From: Gemmatimonas sp.
Lineage (GTDB): Bacteria; Gemmatimonadota; Gemmatimonadetes; Gemmatimonadales; Gemmatimonadaceae
NCBI GenBank assembly: GCA_011390805.1
Contig: JAABRT010000001.1
Coordinates: 1-64,000 of the forward strand
Direction: 5' to 3'
DNA length: 64,000 nucleotides
The position numbers and the translations under genes were made by a program. Within the stretch, counting starts at the first letter, position 1; every line of letters starts with the position of its first letter. The notes under the pieces are model-generated. The model ran no database searches and had not been told where the DNA came from. It worked only from the letters and a program-made list of their open reading frames with translations. Below, one piece after another: positions 50,226-59,598 of the stretch.

Positions 50226-52020
50226 ACTGAAACGGTTGCTGCACAACTTGCCGCACCCGCTTGCCTTCAACTTCGGCGGGCACGTATTTCATGCTTTGCA
50301 GCGCTTCTTTTACCGCGTCGGTAAACAACTTGTGATCGGACTTGAGCACTTTGAACGTGCTCATTTCCACAATGCCGTTCTCGTCTACCACAAAGCTTGC
50401 CAGTACCGCGCCTTCCACACGGGCCGCGCGCAGATCAGCCGGGTAGACCATGCTGCGTGAGTCGGGGCTCATCGCGGCCGGCTTCTCTACCTGGTATTCG
50501 AAGTACGGCAGGCTGGGATCTGCCGGCTTCCGGGGCAGCGTGTTCTGACGCGCCGCCTGCACCGCAGCTGCGCGCTCTCGGCGTGCGTTCTCCATCTCCT
50601 CCGTCAGCGCGCTTTTTTGGGCCTCACTCAAACGGAAGGCGAAGGGCTGTTGTACGATCTGCCGCACACGTTTCCCATCAACCTCGGCGGGAGAATATCT
50701 GAACTGGGAAAGCGCCAGCCGCACCGAGTTTGAGAAGAGCTCGTGATCCGAGCTCAAGACTTTAAAGGTGCTTGTATCGATCACGCCAAGTTCATCCACC
50801 ACAAAGCTGGCCAACACCGTTCCCTCGACCTGCGCGTACTTGAGCATTTCGGGATAGTGAGGCGATCCGCTGGCTGTGAGCGCCACCGGCTTTTGCACCT
50901 GGGACTCCAGGAACGGATTACCCGCACTCGGCTCAGCTGCCACAGTCGCACCAGTGGTCGTACTGTCTGTTGGCGACTGCACCGCTGATGTTGCGTCGGG
51001 CTGTGCGGAGTTTGGTGCCACCGCGTTGCCTGGAATGCGCGTATTGCACGCCGCAGCGATTGCCATCACTGCGGTTAGCCCAAGTGCAAGTCGTGTGGTG
51101 TTTGAGACAGTTGTTTTGCCCTGTTGCATGGCCGCGATCCTCCTGCTGAGATGAGAACGTGATGCGGCCAGCGAGCTCGCCAACCGAAGATGCGACGCAG
51201 ACGCCGCGTGTTGCTGCGTCATGAACAGCAGCAGTTTTGCATAGACCAGCGGATCACCGCCGTGTCGCAGGGTGCGCACATCGCAATCGAGCTCGAGCGC
51301 CAGACGCAATCGTCGGGACAGCCACCACACACCCGGATTCCAGGGCATGACTGCAGTGGCCAACGCCGCGCCCCACACGAACCGCGGATCACCCGATTGG
51401 CAGTGTTCGCGTTCGTGTTGCAGGACAAAAGCGCGCAGCGGTGCATCAAGCGCGAGCACCCAGTGAGGCACCACAATGCGTGGCGCACGAACGCCAACGG
51501 ACGCAGGCCCGAAGCCATTAGCGAGCAGCACATCCTGCGCATCGATTGTGGTGCGCGCCGCTGTCCGCGTGAGCGTGGAGATACGTCGTGACGCCAGCAG
51601 CAACCGCAGCAGCAGTATCACGCTCATGATGGTCCACGCGGCGAGTGTGAGCGGAAGCAGCCACGGCTGACTTTCTGTGAACGTGAGCAAAGCACGCTCC
51701 GCTGCAAGCGGCCAGTCGCGCATTCGCTGTAGTGCGTTTGGGGCGGCAAGCGCCATCGGTGCCGACGTGGCAAGCCCGGCGTCGGGTACTACTGTCGCTC
51801 CACTATTTCGCGAGGTCTCCTGAGCGGTGGCCGCCTCAAACCACAGTGGGCGCAATACCGGCACCGTGAGCGGCCAGATCACCGCAACAACCAGCGCCGC
51901 CGCCCACACTCCGCGCGTTGTCCGCTGCTGCGTACGCCGCAGCCGATCAGTCGCGATCGCGGCAATGGCCACGCAGAGCGTGAATAGCGCAGCCATCATC
52001 TTCCATGCGATAAGCATCAA
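50209..52020 (-). CDS. M56 (BlaR1-like) membrane peptidase with two TonB C-terminal domains
   Basis: The product has 603 residues. N-terminal membrane segments (LFTLCVAIAAIATD, AALVVAVIWPLTV, LPLTLAAWTIMSVILLLRLLL) precede an M56 zinc-peptidase domain with HEREH (202-206) and ELDCD near 244. A fourth helix (LALGLTAVMAIAAACNTR) leads to two tandem TonB C-terminal-like domains (about 361-460 and 510-603), each with VxASFVVDExGxI and SxxxxRYSPAEVDGKRVRQ-type sequence. It is paired with a BlaI repressor (ATGA overlap). BlaR1-type signalling cleaves BlaI; the TonB domains are an unusual extracytoplasmic sensor or envelope link. Confidence 0.9.
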   Translation of the reverse strand: MMLIAWKMMAALFTLCVAIAAIATDRLRRTQQRTTRGVWAAALVVAVIWPLTVPVLRPLWFEAATAQETSRNSGATVVPDAGLATSAPMALAAPNALQRMRDWPLAAERALLTFTESQPWLLPLTLAAWTIMSVILLLRLLLASRRISTLTRTAARTTIDAQDVLLANGFGPASVGVRAPRIVVPHWVLALDAPLRAFVLQHEREHCQSGDPRFVWGAALATAVMPWNPGVWWLSRRLRLALELDCDVRTLRHGGDPLVYAKLLLFMTQQHAASASHLRLASSLAASRSHLSRRIAAMQQGKTTVSNTTRLALGLTAVMAIAAACNTRIPGNAVAPNSAQPDATSAVQSPTDSTTTGATVAAEPSAGNPFLESQVQKPVALTASGSPHYPEMLKYAQVEGTVLASFVVDELGVIDTSTFKVLSSDHELFSNSVRLALSQFRYSPAEVDGKRVRQIVQQPFAFRLSEAQKSALTEEMENARRERAAAVQAARQNTLPRKPADPSLPYFEYQVEKPAAMSPDSRSMVYPADLRAARVEGAVLASFVVDENGIVEMSTFKVLKSDHKLFTDAVKEALQSMKYVPAEVEGKRVRQVVQQPFQFKLAK

Positions 52021-52427
52021 TCACTCTCCGCTTTGTACGGCGATGGCTTTTTCCCGCGCGCCGCGGAACGGTTCAGCTTGCGTGCGAGCCGTGCGAGTTC
52101 ATCGGGCGACACATCGTGCTGCTCAACCAGTCGCGCAATGAGCGCCTCCGGTGAGCCGCCAAACAACTGACCCACCAGGCGCGACAGTGCGTTTTGTTGG
52201 GCTGCCTTTTGCGCCACGCGCGGGTAGTACCGGTGGGCGCGTCCTTCTTCTTCTCGTGTGACGTACTGTTTGCTTTCCAGATTGCGCAGCACGGTGAGCA
52301 CGGTGGTGTAGGCCAGCGGTACACCGAGATGCTCCAATACTTCTGTCACGGTACCGGAGCCGAGCTCCCAGAGTACGGCCATCACATCAAGCTCGCGTTC
52401 GCCAAGCGGAGTGAGATCAACCACCAT
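52017..52427 (-). CDS. BlaI/MecI-type transcriptional repressor
   Basis: The product has 136 residues. Winged-helix repressor: TPLGERELDVMAVLWELGSGTVTEVLEHLGVPLAYTTVLTVLRNLESKQYVTREEEGRAHRYYPRV, then LVGQLFGGSPEALIARLV. It binds TACTA/TAGTA dyads and is inactivated by its M56 partner. ATG 52425-52427 is used because it lies after the promoter; an upstream GTG at 52472 would precede the expected transcription start. Confidence 0.93.
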   Translation of the reverse strand: MVVDLTPLGERELDVMAVLWELGSGTVTEVLEHLGVPLAYTTVLTVLRNLESKQYVTREEEGRAHRYYPRVAQKAAQQNALSRLVGQLFGGSPEALIARLVEQHDVSPDELARLARKLNRSAARGKKPSPYKAESD

Positions 52428-52462
52428 GTGCACATCCTTAGCAGGCTGGAGACATCGCTTTG

Positions 52463-52506
52463 TACTAACCACATAGTAGTATCGTGCAACCTTTTGATTT
52501 TGTCAA
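52463..52506 (-). promoter_or_regulatory. blaI-M56 promoter with BlaI operator
   Basis: On the minus strand TTGACA (52501-52506), a 17-base spacer and GATACT (52478-52483) form a strong sigma70 promoter. The dyad TACTA-N6-TAGTA (52463-52478) overlaps the -10 edge and the expected start and matches the BlaI/MecI consensus half-sites. Repression at this site is inferred from the family. Confidence 0.82.
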
Positions 52507-52645
52507 CTATGCTCGTAGTACTTGGTCGGCGGGAGTCAGCGCGGATTGATTGAGCAGCTTCAGGGTAGGTCTTGGTACGGGCGTCGTTACACCTGACGCA
52601 TCACTGCGCCGCTTCAAGCAGGCGCACCACGTGACAGGAGAGCTT

Positions 52646-53095
52646 ATGCATCCCTACCGCACGTTCATACTGATGATCGTGGTCTCTGCCACGCTGATGT
52701 TTGGCTTGATGTACCTGAATACCTATCAAATGAGCCACGTATGGTTCAGCCAGACACGACTCTTCATGACGTTTATCATGGCCGGTTCCATGACGCTGGT
52801 CATGTTCTTTTTCATGCGCGACATGTACAAAAACAAACAGGCCAATATCGCCCTCGTGCTCGGCGGTGTCGGCCTGATGGTCGCGGGCTTATTGCTGGTG
52901 CGCAGTCAGGCCACAGTAGGTGAAGTGGCGTGGATGAAAGCAATGATTCCGCATCACTCGATTGCCATTCTCACCAGTGAACGGGCGACGATCACGGATC
53001 CGCGGGTGAGGGAACTCGCTGATGAAATCATTGAAGCGCAACGCCGGGAGATCGCAGAAATGGAAGCGTTGATCGGCGATCTTGAATCGCGATGA
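52646..53095 (+). CDS. DUF305-family membrane protein
   Basis: The product has 149 residues from ATG 52646, preceded by CAGGAG. Three helices (FILMIVVSATLMFGLMYL, LFMTFIMAGSMTLVMFFFM, NIALVLGGVGLMVAGLLLV) precede a partial DUF305 motif: VAWMKAMIPHHSIAILTSERATITDPRVRELADEIIEAQRREIAEMEAL, with the metal-binding MIPHH. This Met/His region is typical of copper- or silver-binding proteins. Diverges from the blaI promoter. Confidence 0.85.
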   Translation: MHPYRTFILMIVVSATLMFGLMYLNTYQMSHVWFSQTRLFMTFIMAGSMTLVMFFFMRDMYKNKQANIALVLGGVGLMVAGLLLVRSQATVGEVAWMKAMIPHHSIAILTSERATITDPRVRELADEIIEAQRREIAEMEALIGDLESR

Positions 53096-53139
53096 GTGCA
53101 AGGCGCACCTGAACCTTGGCGGCACACAGCAGCGCTTGG

Positions 53140-53616
53140 TTATCGGCGCACCATCGCGCTGAGCCACTGCACTGCGATTGGGCCGACCAGCACCGCCCAG
53201 GCCAACATGCTCATGCCAATGCTTGTAAACACAGCCGCGCTGCCCATGTCCTTGGCCCGTCCGGCCAACGGGTGACGGACCAGGGAGATGCGGTCCACCG
53301 TTGCCTCGAGCGCGGAGTTGAGCAGTTCCACCACCAATACAAGCAGCATCGAGAGAAGCAGAACGAGATGTTCGAGCCGTCCGAGCGGCAGCCACAGAGA
53401 AGCCGCGGAAAGTACGACTACAATGAACAGCTCCTGTCGAATGGCCGCCTCGTTCTGCAGCGCGTGTCGCCAACCGGCCAGCGAATAGCCTAGCGCGGCC
53501 CGGAAGTGTGCGAAACCGCGCCGCGCCTTGGCCTCCACGGCGGGCGGTGTGCGGTTGCGCCTGGCGGCTGCATCAAGGGCTACCTCTTCGCGGGCGCGGC
53601 GGGAACGGGGAGACAC
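53140..53616 (-). CDS. dgkA: Diacylglycerol kinase (DgkA family)
   Basis: The product has about 159 residues from GTG 53614-53616; the start is uncertain. Signatures: RGFAHFRAALGYSLAGWRHALQNEAAIRQELFIVVVLSAASL, LVVELLNSALEATVDRISLVRHPLAGRAKDMGSAAVFTSIGMSMLAW. The E...NEAAIRQE and ELLNSALEAxVDR motifs are the active site of this integral-membrane kinase, which phosphorylates diacylglycerol or undecaprenol. The C-terminus ends in basic residues. Confidence 0.92.
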   Translation of the reverse strand: MSPRSRRAREEVALDAAARRNRTPPAVEAKARRGFAHFRAALGYSLAGWRHALQNEAAIRQELFIVVVLSAASLWLPLGRLEHLVLLLSMLLVLVVELLNSALEATVDRISLVRHPLAGRAKDMGSAAVFTSIGMSMLAWAVLVGPIAVQWLSAMVRR

Positions 53617-53861
53617 GAAGGAACCTTTTGATGTGGCGTGGCGATGGCGGAGTGAGCTGCGCCACTTACCAGTTGCGCAACCTCTTGCTGCGCAGCTGTG
53701 AGAGACCTGCCCGAAACGACGGAAAGAAGCCCCGGGGTAGTTAAGCTGGGTCGACACGTGTCAGGCAAAACAGAGTGCCTGTGTATCGCATTTGTTACAA
53801 TCCGCGCAAAGCACCGCCTTGCTCTCTGGCGTAATGACAAAAACGCTCACACTCTTCACCA

Positions 53862-56213
53862 GTGCAACCGACCGACACGGAATCCGGAAGTCCGCAGAGC
53901 TTTGTCGAAGCGTTTGAGGGACTGTCCACCGGCGTTTGGTGGGTGAGTCTCGACGGATCTGACGCACATTTCTCCCCTGATTTCCTGGCCTGTTTTGGCC
54001 TCGACGGTCCCGGTGATTTGCGGCTACTGCCTCAGCTCCGCGCCTGCGTACACAGTGCAGACCTCGAACGTGCTGAAGTCTTGGTCCGCGAAGCGGCGGA
54101 CCGCACTGACTGCTACACGATTCACCTCCGCATTGAGCGCGCAAACGACGGCGCAGAGCGCACGATCCAGCTGCGCGGCCACACACTGAAGAGAGCGCCC
54201 GGTCTCGCCCTCAGCTTCGGAACAGCGTCTGATGTGACCGAATCAGTAGAACTCTTCGGCGCCTTGAATCGCACCCGCAGTCAACTCGAAAGCGCGGAGC
54301 GCATTGGAGGCACCGGGAGCTGGAGCTGGGAAATTCGCTCAGGCAACGTAAGCTGGTCAGCCGAAACCTATCGGATACTCGGCGTGTCACCTGCGCTACC
54401 TCCAACGTTCGAGTTGGTACTGGAGAGTGCGGTTGATGATGAACATCGTGCGCGATTCCTCAAGATTGTTCAGGCAGCGCTTGAGGAAGATGCGCCCTAC
54501 GAGTTCGAGCTGCCCGCCAAACGCCCCGACGGAAGCCGTATTGTGCTTCAAACTCGTGGCGCGGTTGAACGGGACGTGGCCGGTGCTCCGATTCGCATGG
54601 TAGGCACGATGCGTGACGTGACTCACTTGCGTGAAGCGGAACGTGAGCTTCAAGAGCGCGAAGCCCGATTCAGAGTGTTGGCCGAATCCTCGCCGAACGG
54701 TGTGTTCCTGACGAACAAAGCCGGGCAAACCACCTATGCCAACGACCGACTGCTTGAATGGTTCGCACTCGACCTTGAAGCCTTCACGAGCGGACAATGG
54801 GACAGCAGGGTTCATCCTGACGATCGTCACATCCTCACTGATCTAAGGCGGGAGCCGTCCTCGCGGTCTGAAGCCTTCGACTACGCGTATCGCATTGTGG
54901 TTGACGGCACCACGCGGTGGCTGCGCGTCCGCACCGAACCTCTGCTCGGTACGGACGGGGAGTTCGCCGGACATGTGGGGTCGGTTCAGGACACCACCGC
55001 GGAACGTCGCGCTGCAGAGGAACGGGCGTTGCTTCAAGGTCAGTTGCAGCAAGCACAACGGCTGGAGTCCGTCGGACTGCTCGCGGGAGGAATAGCACAT
55101 GATTTCAACAACTTGCTCGTCGGCATCATGGCTAATGCGTCATACGCAAGTGAACTGGCGAATGAAACGACATTGACCGATCTGGTGAAGCCGGATTTGT
55201 CGGCCGCCCTGGCCGATATTGAGCGGGCTGCAGATCGCGCTGCCGCGTTGATAAAGCAGTTGCTCAAGTATGCAGGGCGCGCTCCAGTCGAGCGCAAGCC
55301 GGTAGATGTTGGAGCGATTTCGCGCGAGTTGCCCGCTTTGCTCGGTGCACGGGTGCCGGCAAGACTCGCGTTTATCGTGGATGCTCCAAACGGAATGACT
55401 GTACGAGGAGACCGTACGGAGCTGCAGCAGGTGATCATGAATTTCGTGACCAACGCGGTAGACGCCATGGAGCTGCAGCCGTCGGGTGTCATAGCCGTAT
55501 CGGTGACGCGCGAGACACTGACGGTGGCGGAACTGGCGGCATTGGTGCTGGGCACGGACTGCAAGGCCGGGGACTATGTCGTGGTGACCGTAAAAGACAC
55601 CGGCGCAGGAATGCCGCCGGAAGTTCTCTCTCGAATGTTTGATCCGTTTTTCAGCACGAAAGGAACGGGGCGCGGGTTGGGACTTGCTTCGGCACTTGGG
55701 CTCGTGAGCAGCCACCAGGGAGCGATTGCAGCCAGCTCGCAGCTTGGTGTAGGTACGGAGGTGAGATTGGTGTTGCCGTTGCTGGAGGCAACGACGCCGA
55801 GTGAGCCGGAGCACGTTGGTGTTGCCGTGCCGGCATTGGGAAACGCCTCTGGCAACATTCTGCTTGTGGACGACGACGACGCAGCGCGGCGGGCTGCACT
55901 GCGTGCACTCCGGGGTGCGGGCTTCCGTGTGGTTGAGGCGAGCAACGGCACCGAGGCGCTGTCATATTTCGAGAGCGAGAGCGACTGGAGTGGTGCAGTG
56001 ATTGATCTCTCCATGCCGGGCATGAACGGCGAGGAATGCGTAGCCACGCTTCGTCGGCGCATAAGGACGCTCCCCGTGCTGTTTGTGAGCGGCTTCGCCG
56101 AACAGGATCTGGCCGACCGTCTGCAAGGAATGCACCGCATACGTTTTCTGACAAAGCCGTACCGCGCCAGAGATCTTGTCGCGGCGCTCATTGACACGAT
56201 CGCGATGCCGTGA
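53862..56213 (+). CDS. PAS-domain hybrid histidine kinase
   Basis: The product has 783 residues with a GTG start. Three PAS-like units lie at about 15-130, 148-255 and 265-380, the last two ending in PAC-type motifs (MVGTMRDVTHLREAERELQ, VGSVQDTTAERRAAEER). The HisKA box has H413 (LLAGGIAHDFNNLLVG). The ATPase shows NFVTNAVDAM, TVKDTGAGMPPEVLSRMFDPFFSTKGTGRGLGLAS. A C-terminal receiver domain (661-783) has DDDD, D715 (VIDLSMPGMNG) and K765 (FLTKPY). It is cytosolic, with no membrane segment. No partner regulator is adjacent. Confidence 0.93.
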   Translation: MQPTDTESGSPQSFVEAFEGLSTGVWWVSLDGSDAHFSPDFLACFGLDGPGDLRLLPQLRACVHSADLERAEVLVREAADRTDCYTIHLRIERANDGAERTIQLRGHTLKRAPGLALSFGTASDVTESVELFGALNRTRSQLESAERIGGTGSWSWEIRSGNVSWSAETYRILGVSPALPPTFELVLESAVDDEHRARFLKIVQAALEEDAPYEFELPAKRPDGSRIVLQTRGAVERDVAGAPIRMVGTMRDVTHLREAERELQEREARFRVLAESSPNGVFLTNKAGQTTYANDRLLEWFALDLEAFTSGQWDSRVHPDDRHILTDLRREPSSRSEAFDYAYRIVVDGTTRWLRVRTEPLLGTDGEFAGHVGSVQDTTAERRAAEERALLQGQLQQAQRLESVGLLAGGIAHDFNNLLVGIMANASYASELANETTLTDLVKPDLSAALADIERAADRAAALIKQLLKYAGRAPVERKPVDVGAISRELPALLGARVPARLAFIVDAPNGMTVRGDRTELQQVIMNFVTNAVDAMELQPSGVIAVSVTRETLTVAELAALVLGTDCKAGDYVVVTVKDTGAGMPPEVLSRMFDPFFSTKGTGRGLGLASALGLVSSHQGAIAASSQLGVGTEVRLVLPLLEATTPSEPEHVGVAVPALGNASGNILLVDDDDAARRAALRALRGAGFRVVEASNGTEALSYFESESDWSGAVIDLSMPGMNGEECVATLRRRIRTLPVLFVSGFAEQDLADRLQGMHRIRFLTKPYRARDLVAALIDTIAMP

Positions 56214-56446
56214 GCGATAGATCAGTGGTCCGGTTGCCACTGGCTGAGCGTGGCACGACCATTGTGTAGAAAACGAGTCGATCATGCGGAGTTCTGCCTC
56301 ACTGGTTGAGTTCATACTCGTGTGGGTGGGGCACATACTGATCCGTGGTGATTATCACGTGCTTAACGCGAAGGACAGTTGAGCGTCAATCTCTGTGAAG
56401 CGCGGCGGCGATTGCTGCATGCGCCACACTCATCGGAGACGACATC

Positions 56447-57043
56447 ATGCGGAAACTCACTATCGGTACACTGGCTCTGGCACTCACTGTCGGCGCGACA
56501 ACAGTCTGGGCGCAGGCGCCACGTGGCGGCGAGCAGCGCGCGCGTTTTGATCGTGGACATATGAACAGTTCTGCAGCCTCGGGGTTGCTGCGTCAGAGTG
56601 AGCGACTTGCACTCTCCGCTGAGCAAACGCAGCAGTTGCAATCGCTCGTGCAAGCACAGCGCAGCAATGCCCGTACAGCCCCTGCTCAGCAGTTGCGCCT
56701 GCGTGCGGATCTGATGGAGGCCCGGTCTGGAAACACGAACCCCACGGCGTTGCGCGCCGTACTGGACAAGATCAGTGCCGCAGAAAACGACCGCATTGTC
56801 GCGTCGCTTGTCGCACGACAGCAAGCGCTGGCGGTGTTAACGCCTGAGCAGCGCGAAAAAATGCAATCGGCGCGTGCTGACGGTCGTCGCGGTGATCGTG
56901 GAGCGGTTCGTGGCGGTGCGGTTCGGGGATCAGGACGCGGTGGTGCAGTGCGTACACCGGGACGCGGTGACGCAGTTCGCAGGTCGGCACACGGTGCGAC
57001 ATCCGGTGCACGGGGCGCGCGGCCGGCTACCCGCCGCCGCTAA
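56447..57043 (+). CDS. Spy/CpxP-like periplasmic protein with an RG-rich tail
   Basis: The product has 198 residues with a signal peptide (TIGTLALALTVGATTVWAQ). The helical middle (LLRQSERLALSAEQTQQLQSLVQAQRSNARTAPAQQ, LTPEQREKMQ) resembles the LTxxQ/CpxP-type refolding chaperones. The C-terminal 50 residues are repetitive and basic (RGDRGAVRGGAVRGSGRGGAVRTPGRGDAVRR), which is unusual for a Spy-like protein. Low-complexity expansion of the VRG repeat is visible. The upstream gap 56214-56446 has no clear gene. Confidence 0.72.
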   Translation: MRKLTIGTLALALTVGATTVWAQAPRGGEQRARFDRGHMNSSAASGLLRQSERLALSAEQTQQLQSLVQAQRSNARTAPAQQLRLRADLMEARSGNTNPTALRAVLDKISAAENDRIVASLVARQQALAVLTPEQREKMQSARADGRRGDRGAVRGGAVRGSGRGGAVRTPGRGDAVRRSAHGATSGARGARPATRRR

Positions 57044-57115
57044 CCGGTCAGCGCCCGGCGCGTTGCTCGCTTCTTCGCGACGGCCGAGCGTCTCGGCGAT
57101 CCGCGCGAACACGAT

Positions 57116-59383
57116 TCACTGCATCGCCGCCTTCTCCCGCTTCAACCAACGGTCGTACCACGCGGCCATCGTCTCGTGAAAGTGCGTGAACTCGGTTTCG
57201 TTTGTCATGGGCGTTCCGTGCCCACCATTGGCGTAGTTCACCCACTCCACTTCCTTGTTCAACCGGCGTAGCGCGTAGTACATCTCGCGCGTGTTCAACG
57301 CCGGCACGTTGTGATCTTCGCCGCCGGTCATGAGCAGCAGCGGTGTGGTAATCCGGTCGGCGAACATCACGGCTGAATGCTGAATGTATTTGAGTGGTGC
57401 CTCCCACAGCGTGGCGCCAATGCGATCCTGACTGCGTTCCGCGGCGTGTGTGTTGCGGTTGCCAATGCGCGGCGAGTCAGTATAAAACGAAATGAAATCC
57501 ACTTTGCCCGATATGTTGATCGCAGCCTTGAAGCGTTTGGTCTGCGTGATCAGCAGGTTGGTGGCGTAGCCGCCGTAACTGCCGCCGTGCACGCCCAGCC
57601 GGGACGAGTCGGCCACACCGATAGTGATGAGGTGGTTGGCCGCCGCCGTCACACCCTTGAGCCACGCCTCGCCGGGATAGCCCGTCTCAAAGCTCACGCT
57701 CGGCTTCATCACGGCGTAGCCCCGTGACGCGAGATAGTTCGCGGCGGCATCGAAGCCGTCGTCAAAGAAGCTCTCGTACACAAGGAACACGGTGGGCGCA
57801 GGACCCGTGCTGCCAATGGGATGATAGAGCACGCCCCACTGCGGCTTTCCGTCGGCGTCGAGGTAGCGAATGAGCTCAGTGCGAGCGAGACGCTGGGCGG
57901 TGAGTTGCGGGTTGGCGTCGTGCACCTTGCGCACGTTGCCGAGCGATGCGTCGGCCACGTGCGGATCGGCGGGACGATTGCCGGTGGCGACGTTGAGCAC
58001 GAGCGTACCGCCCTGCTTTGCGAGCCGCAGTCCGGTGCGGTACTGCGCATCACGTGCAAGCGTGTCGGTGACGCCGGTTTGTGCATCCCAGCGTACAATC
58101 GCGCGGTCGTAGCGGTCGCGGGCGTTGAGCGCGAGATAGACATGACGCCCGTCGTGCGACCACTCCAGCACACTGGCACGCGGCGAGCTTTGGTCGGTGG
58201 AATCGGGCAGTGTGGCAATGCGTGTGAGCGCACCGAGCGTATCGGAGAGATACACACCGTCCTGGCGACTGGCGATGATGGCATCACCGCGAGCACTCGT
58301 GCGCACCAGCGACCAGCGTGTGGCCGCACGAGCAGCACGTGCGGTAGCAGATGTATCGCTGGCGGGAATGGAGTCGGGCGCGAGGATACGCCGGCGTGTG
58401 GTGTCGGCGGCTGTATTGCCGTTGACCGCAGCAATCCGGCCCATTGAAATGGTACCTTCGCGCGCCACAAAAAAGCGTCTCCGATCCTCGCTCCACTGCA
58501 CCGTGGTGCCCTGCAGTCTCGGTGCGATCACGTGCAGCGTGGTGTCGCTTCCCACGCGCGCGACGAGACGCTCCGTGCGTCCCATGATGGTTTGATAGTC
58601 GGTTTTTGTGGTCTGGTCGTCGGCCCAGATGCGCACGGTGCCATCGGGCGACAGCTCCCAGCTGCTCACCATCGTTTCGGGGATGAGCGTGGTGATCTGC
58701 TGACGCGCCACGGTCCACGCCACCACGCTGCGTTTGTAGGACTCCCGACGCAGAGCCTCCCACGGAAGAATGGGCTCGGCCTTGGGTGAGCCGAGGTGCG
58801 TGATGGGACCGCGCACAAGCGTGGCAAACCGCTCCTGCACACGGGTGCGCCACGCCGCGCTGCGCAGTGCGAAGTAGAGCTGTGTGCCATCGCCATTCCA
58901 ACGCAGCTCACTGTTTTCGGCCACGTACTGCCCTTCCGGTATGCGCGCCACGGTGAATCGCCTGCTCGTACGCTCCCAGACGGTTGGGCGAAGCTGACCA
59001 TCGGTCAGTTCCAGAAAGGCGAGTCGTGTACCATCGGGTGACCAGGTGGCACCGCGTACGGCGCGCGCAGCGGGGAAGACGGCCGTGCGCTCAAGCGTGC
59101 GTGCGTTGACCGCGTGCAGCATGACGGGCGTGACTCGCAGGTAACTCGGGTCGCCATCACGCGAGGCGTCCACGCCCAGATTGTCGCGGCGCGTGTTCAC
59201 GGTGAGGGCAATCCATTGACCGTCGTGGCTCAAATCGGCAATGGAGGCGTTCGCAACGTCGAGCAGGTCGCTGGCGCTGAGCGGGGCCTGCGCGTGGCCA
59301 GCGGTCACGACTGAGCAGGAGAGAATGCCCAGCATGAACAGACGGAGGCGCGCAAATGCGCGGCCGTTGAGCGCGGCAGACAT
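57116..59383 (-). CDS. S9 family serine peptidase (prolyl oligopeptidase-like)
   Basis: The product has 755 residues with a signal peptide (LFMLGILSCSVVTAGHAQ). The N-terminal part is a seven-bladed-propeller-like region with YLRVTPVM, WSPDGTRLAFLEL and WSHDGRHVYLAL. The C-terminal alpha/beta-hydrolase holds the nucleophile motif GVHGGSYGGYATNLLITQ, the D of MLMTGGEDHNVP and the H of NYANGGHGT. It is exported, so it cleaves short peptides outside the cytoplasm. Such proteins are numerous in Gemmatimonadota. Confidence 0.93.
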   Translation of the reverse strand: MSAALNGRAFARLRLFMLGILSCSVVTAGHAQAPLSASDLLDVANASIADLSHDGQWIALTVNTRRDNLGVDASRDGDPSYLRVTPVMLHAVNARTLERTAVFPAARAVRGATWSPDGTRLAFLELTDGQLRPTVWERTSRRFTVARIPEGQYVAENSELRWNGDGTQLYFALRSAAWRTRVQERFATLVRGPITHLGSPKAEPILPWEALRRESYKRSVVAWTVARQQITTLIPETMVSSWELSPDGTVRIWADDQTTKTDYQTIMGRTERLVARVGSDTTLHVIAPRLQGTTVQWSEDRRRFFVAREGTISMGRIAAVNGNTAADTTRRRILAPDSIPASDTSATARAARAATRWSLVRTSARGDAIIASRQDGVYLSDTLGALTRIATLPDSTDQSSPRASVLEWSHDGRHVYLALNARDRYDRAIVRWDAQTGVTDTLARDAQYRTGLRLAKQGGTLVLNVATGNRPADPHVADASLGNVRKVHDANPQLTAQRLARTELIRYLDADGKPQWGVLYHPIGSTGPAPTVFLVYESFFDDGFDAAANYLASRGYAVMKPSVSFETGYPGEAWLKGVTAAANHLITIGVADSSRLGVHGGSYGGYATNLLITQTKRFKAAINISGKVDFISFYTDSPRIGNRNTHAAERSQDRIGATLWEAPLKYIQHSAVMFADRITTPLLLMTGGEDHNVPALNTREMYYALRRLNKEVEWVNYANGGHGTPMTNETEFTHFHETMAAWYDRWLKREKAAMQ

Positions 59384-59598
59384 GGGCGGATACCCTTCGC
59401 GTGGAGGTGGGACGCGCCGCAGCGGGCGCGCTATGCAGACTCGCCTAAGCTACCGTGCGGCACTTGGACGGCAAGGCATTTTGCGGCTCGCGAGGGCCCA
59501 GTGAGGGAGCCGGATATCACGCCCTCCGCCGAGCGCTCGCGCGGCATGTGCCGCGCAGGTTCTGATCGTGCAGCGGCCCATGTGATACATTCGAACGC

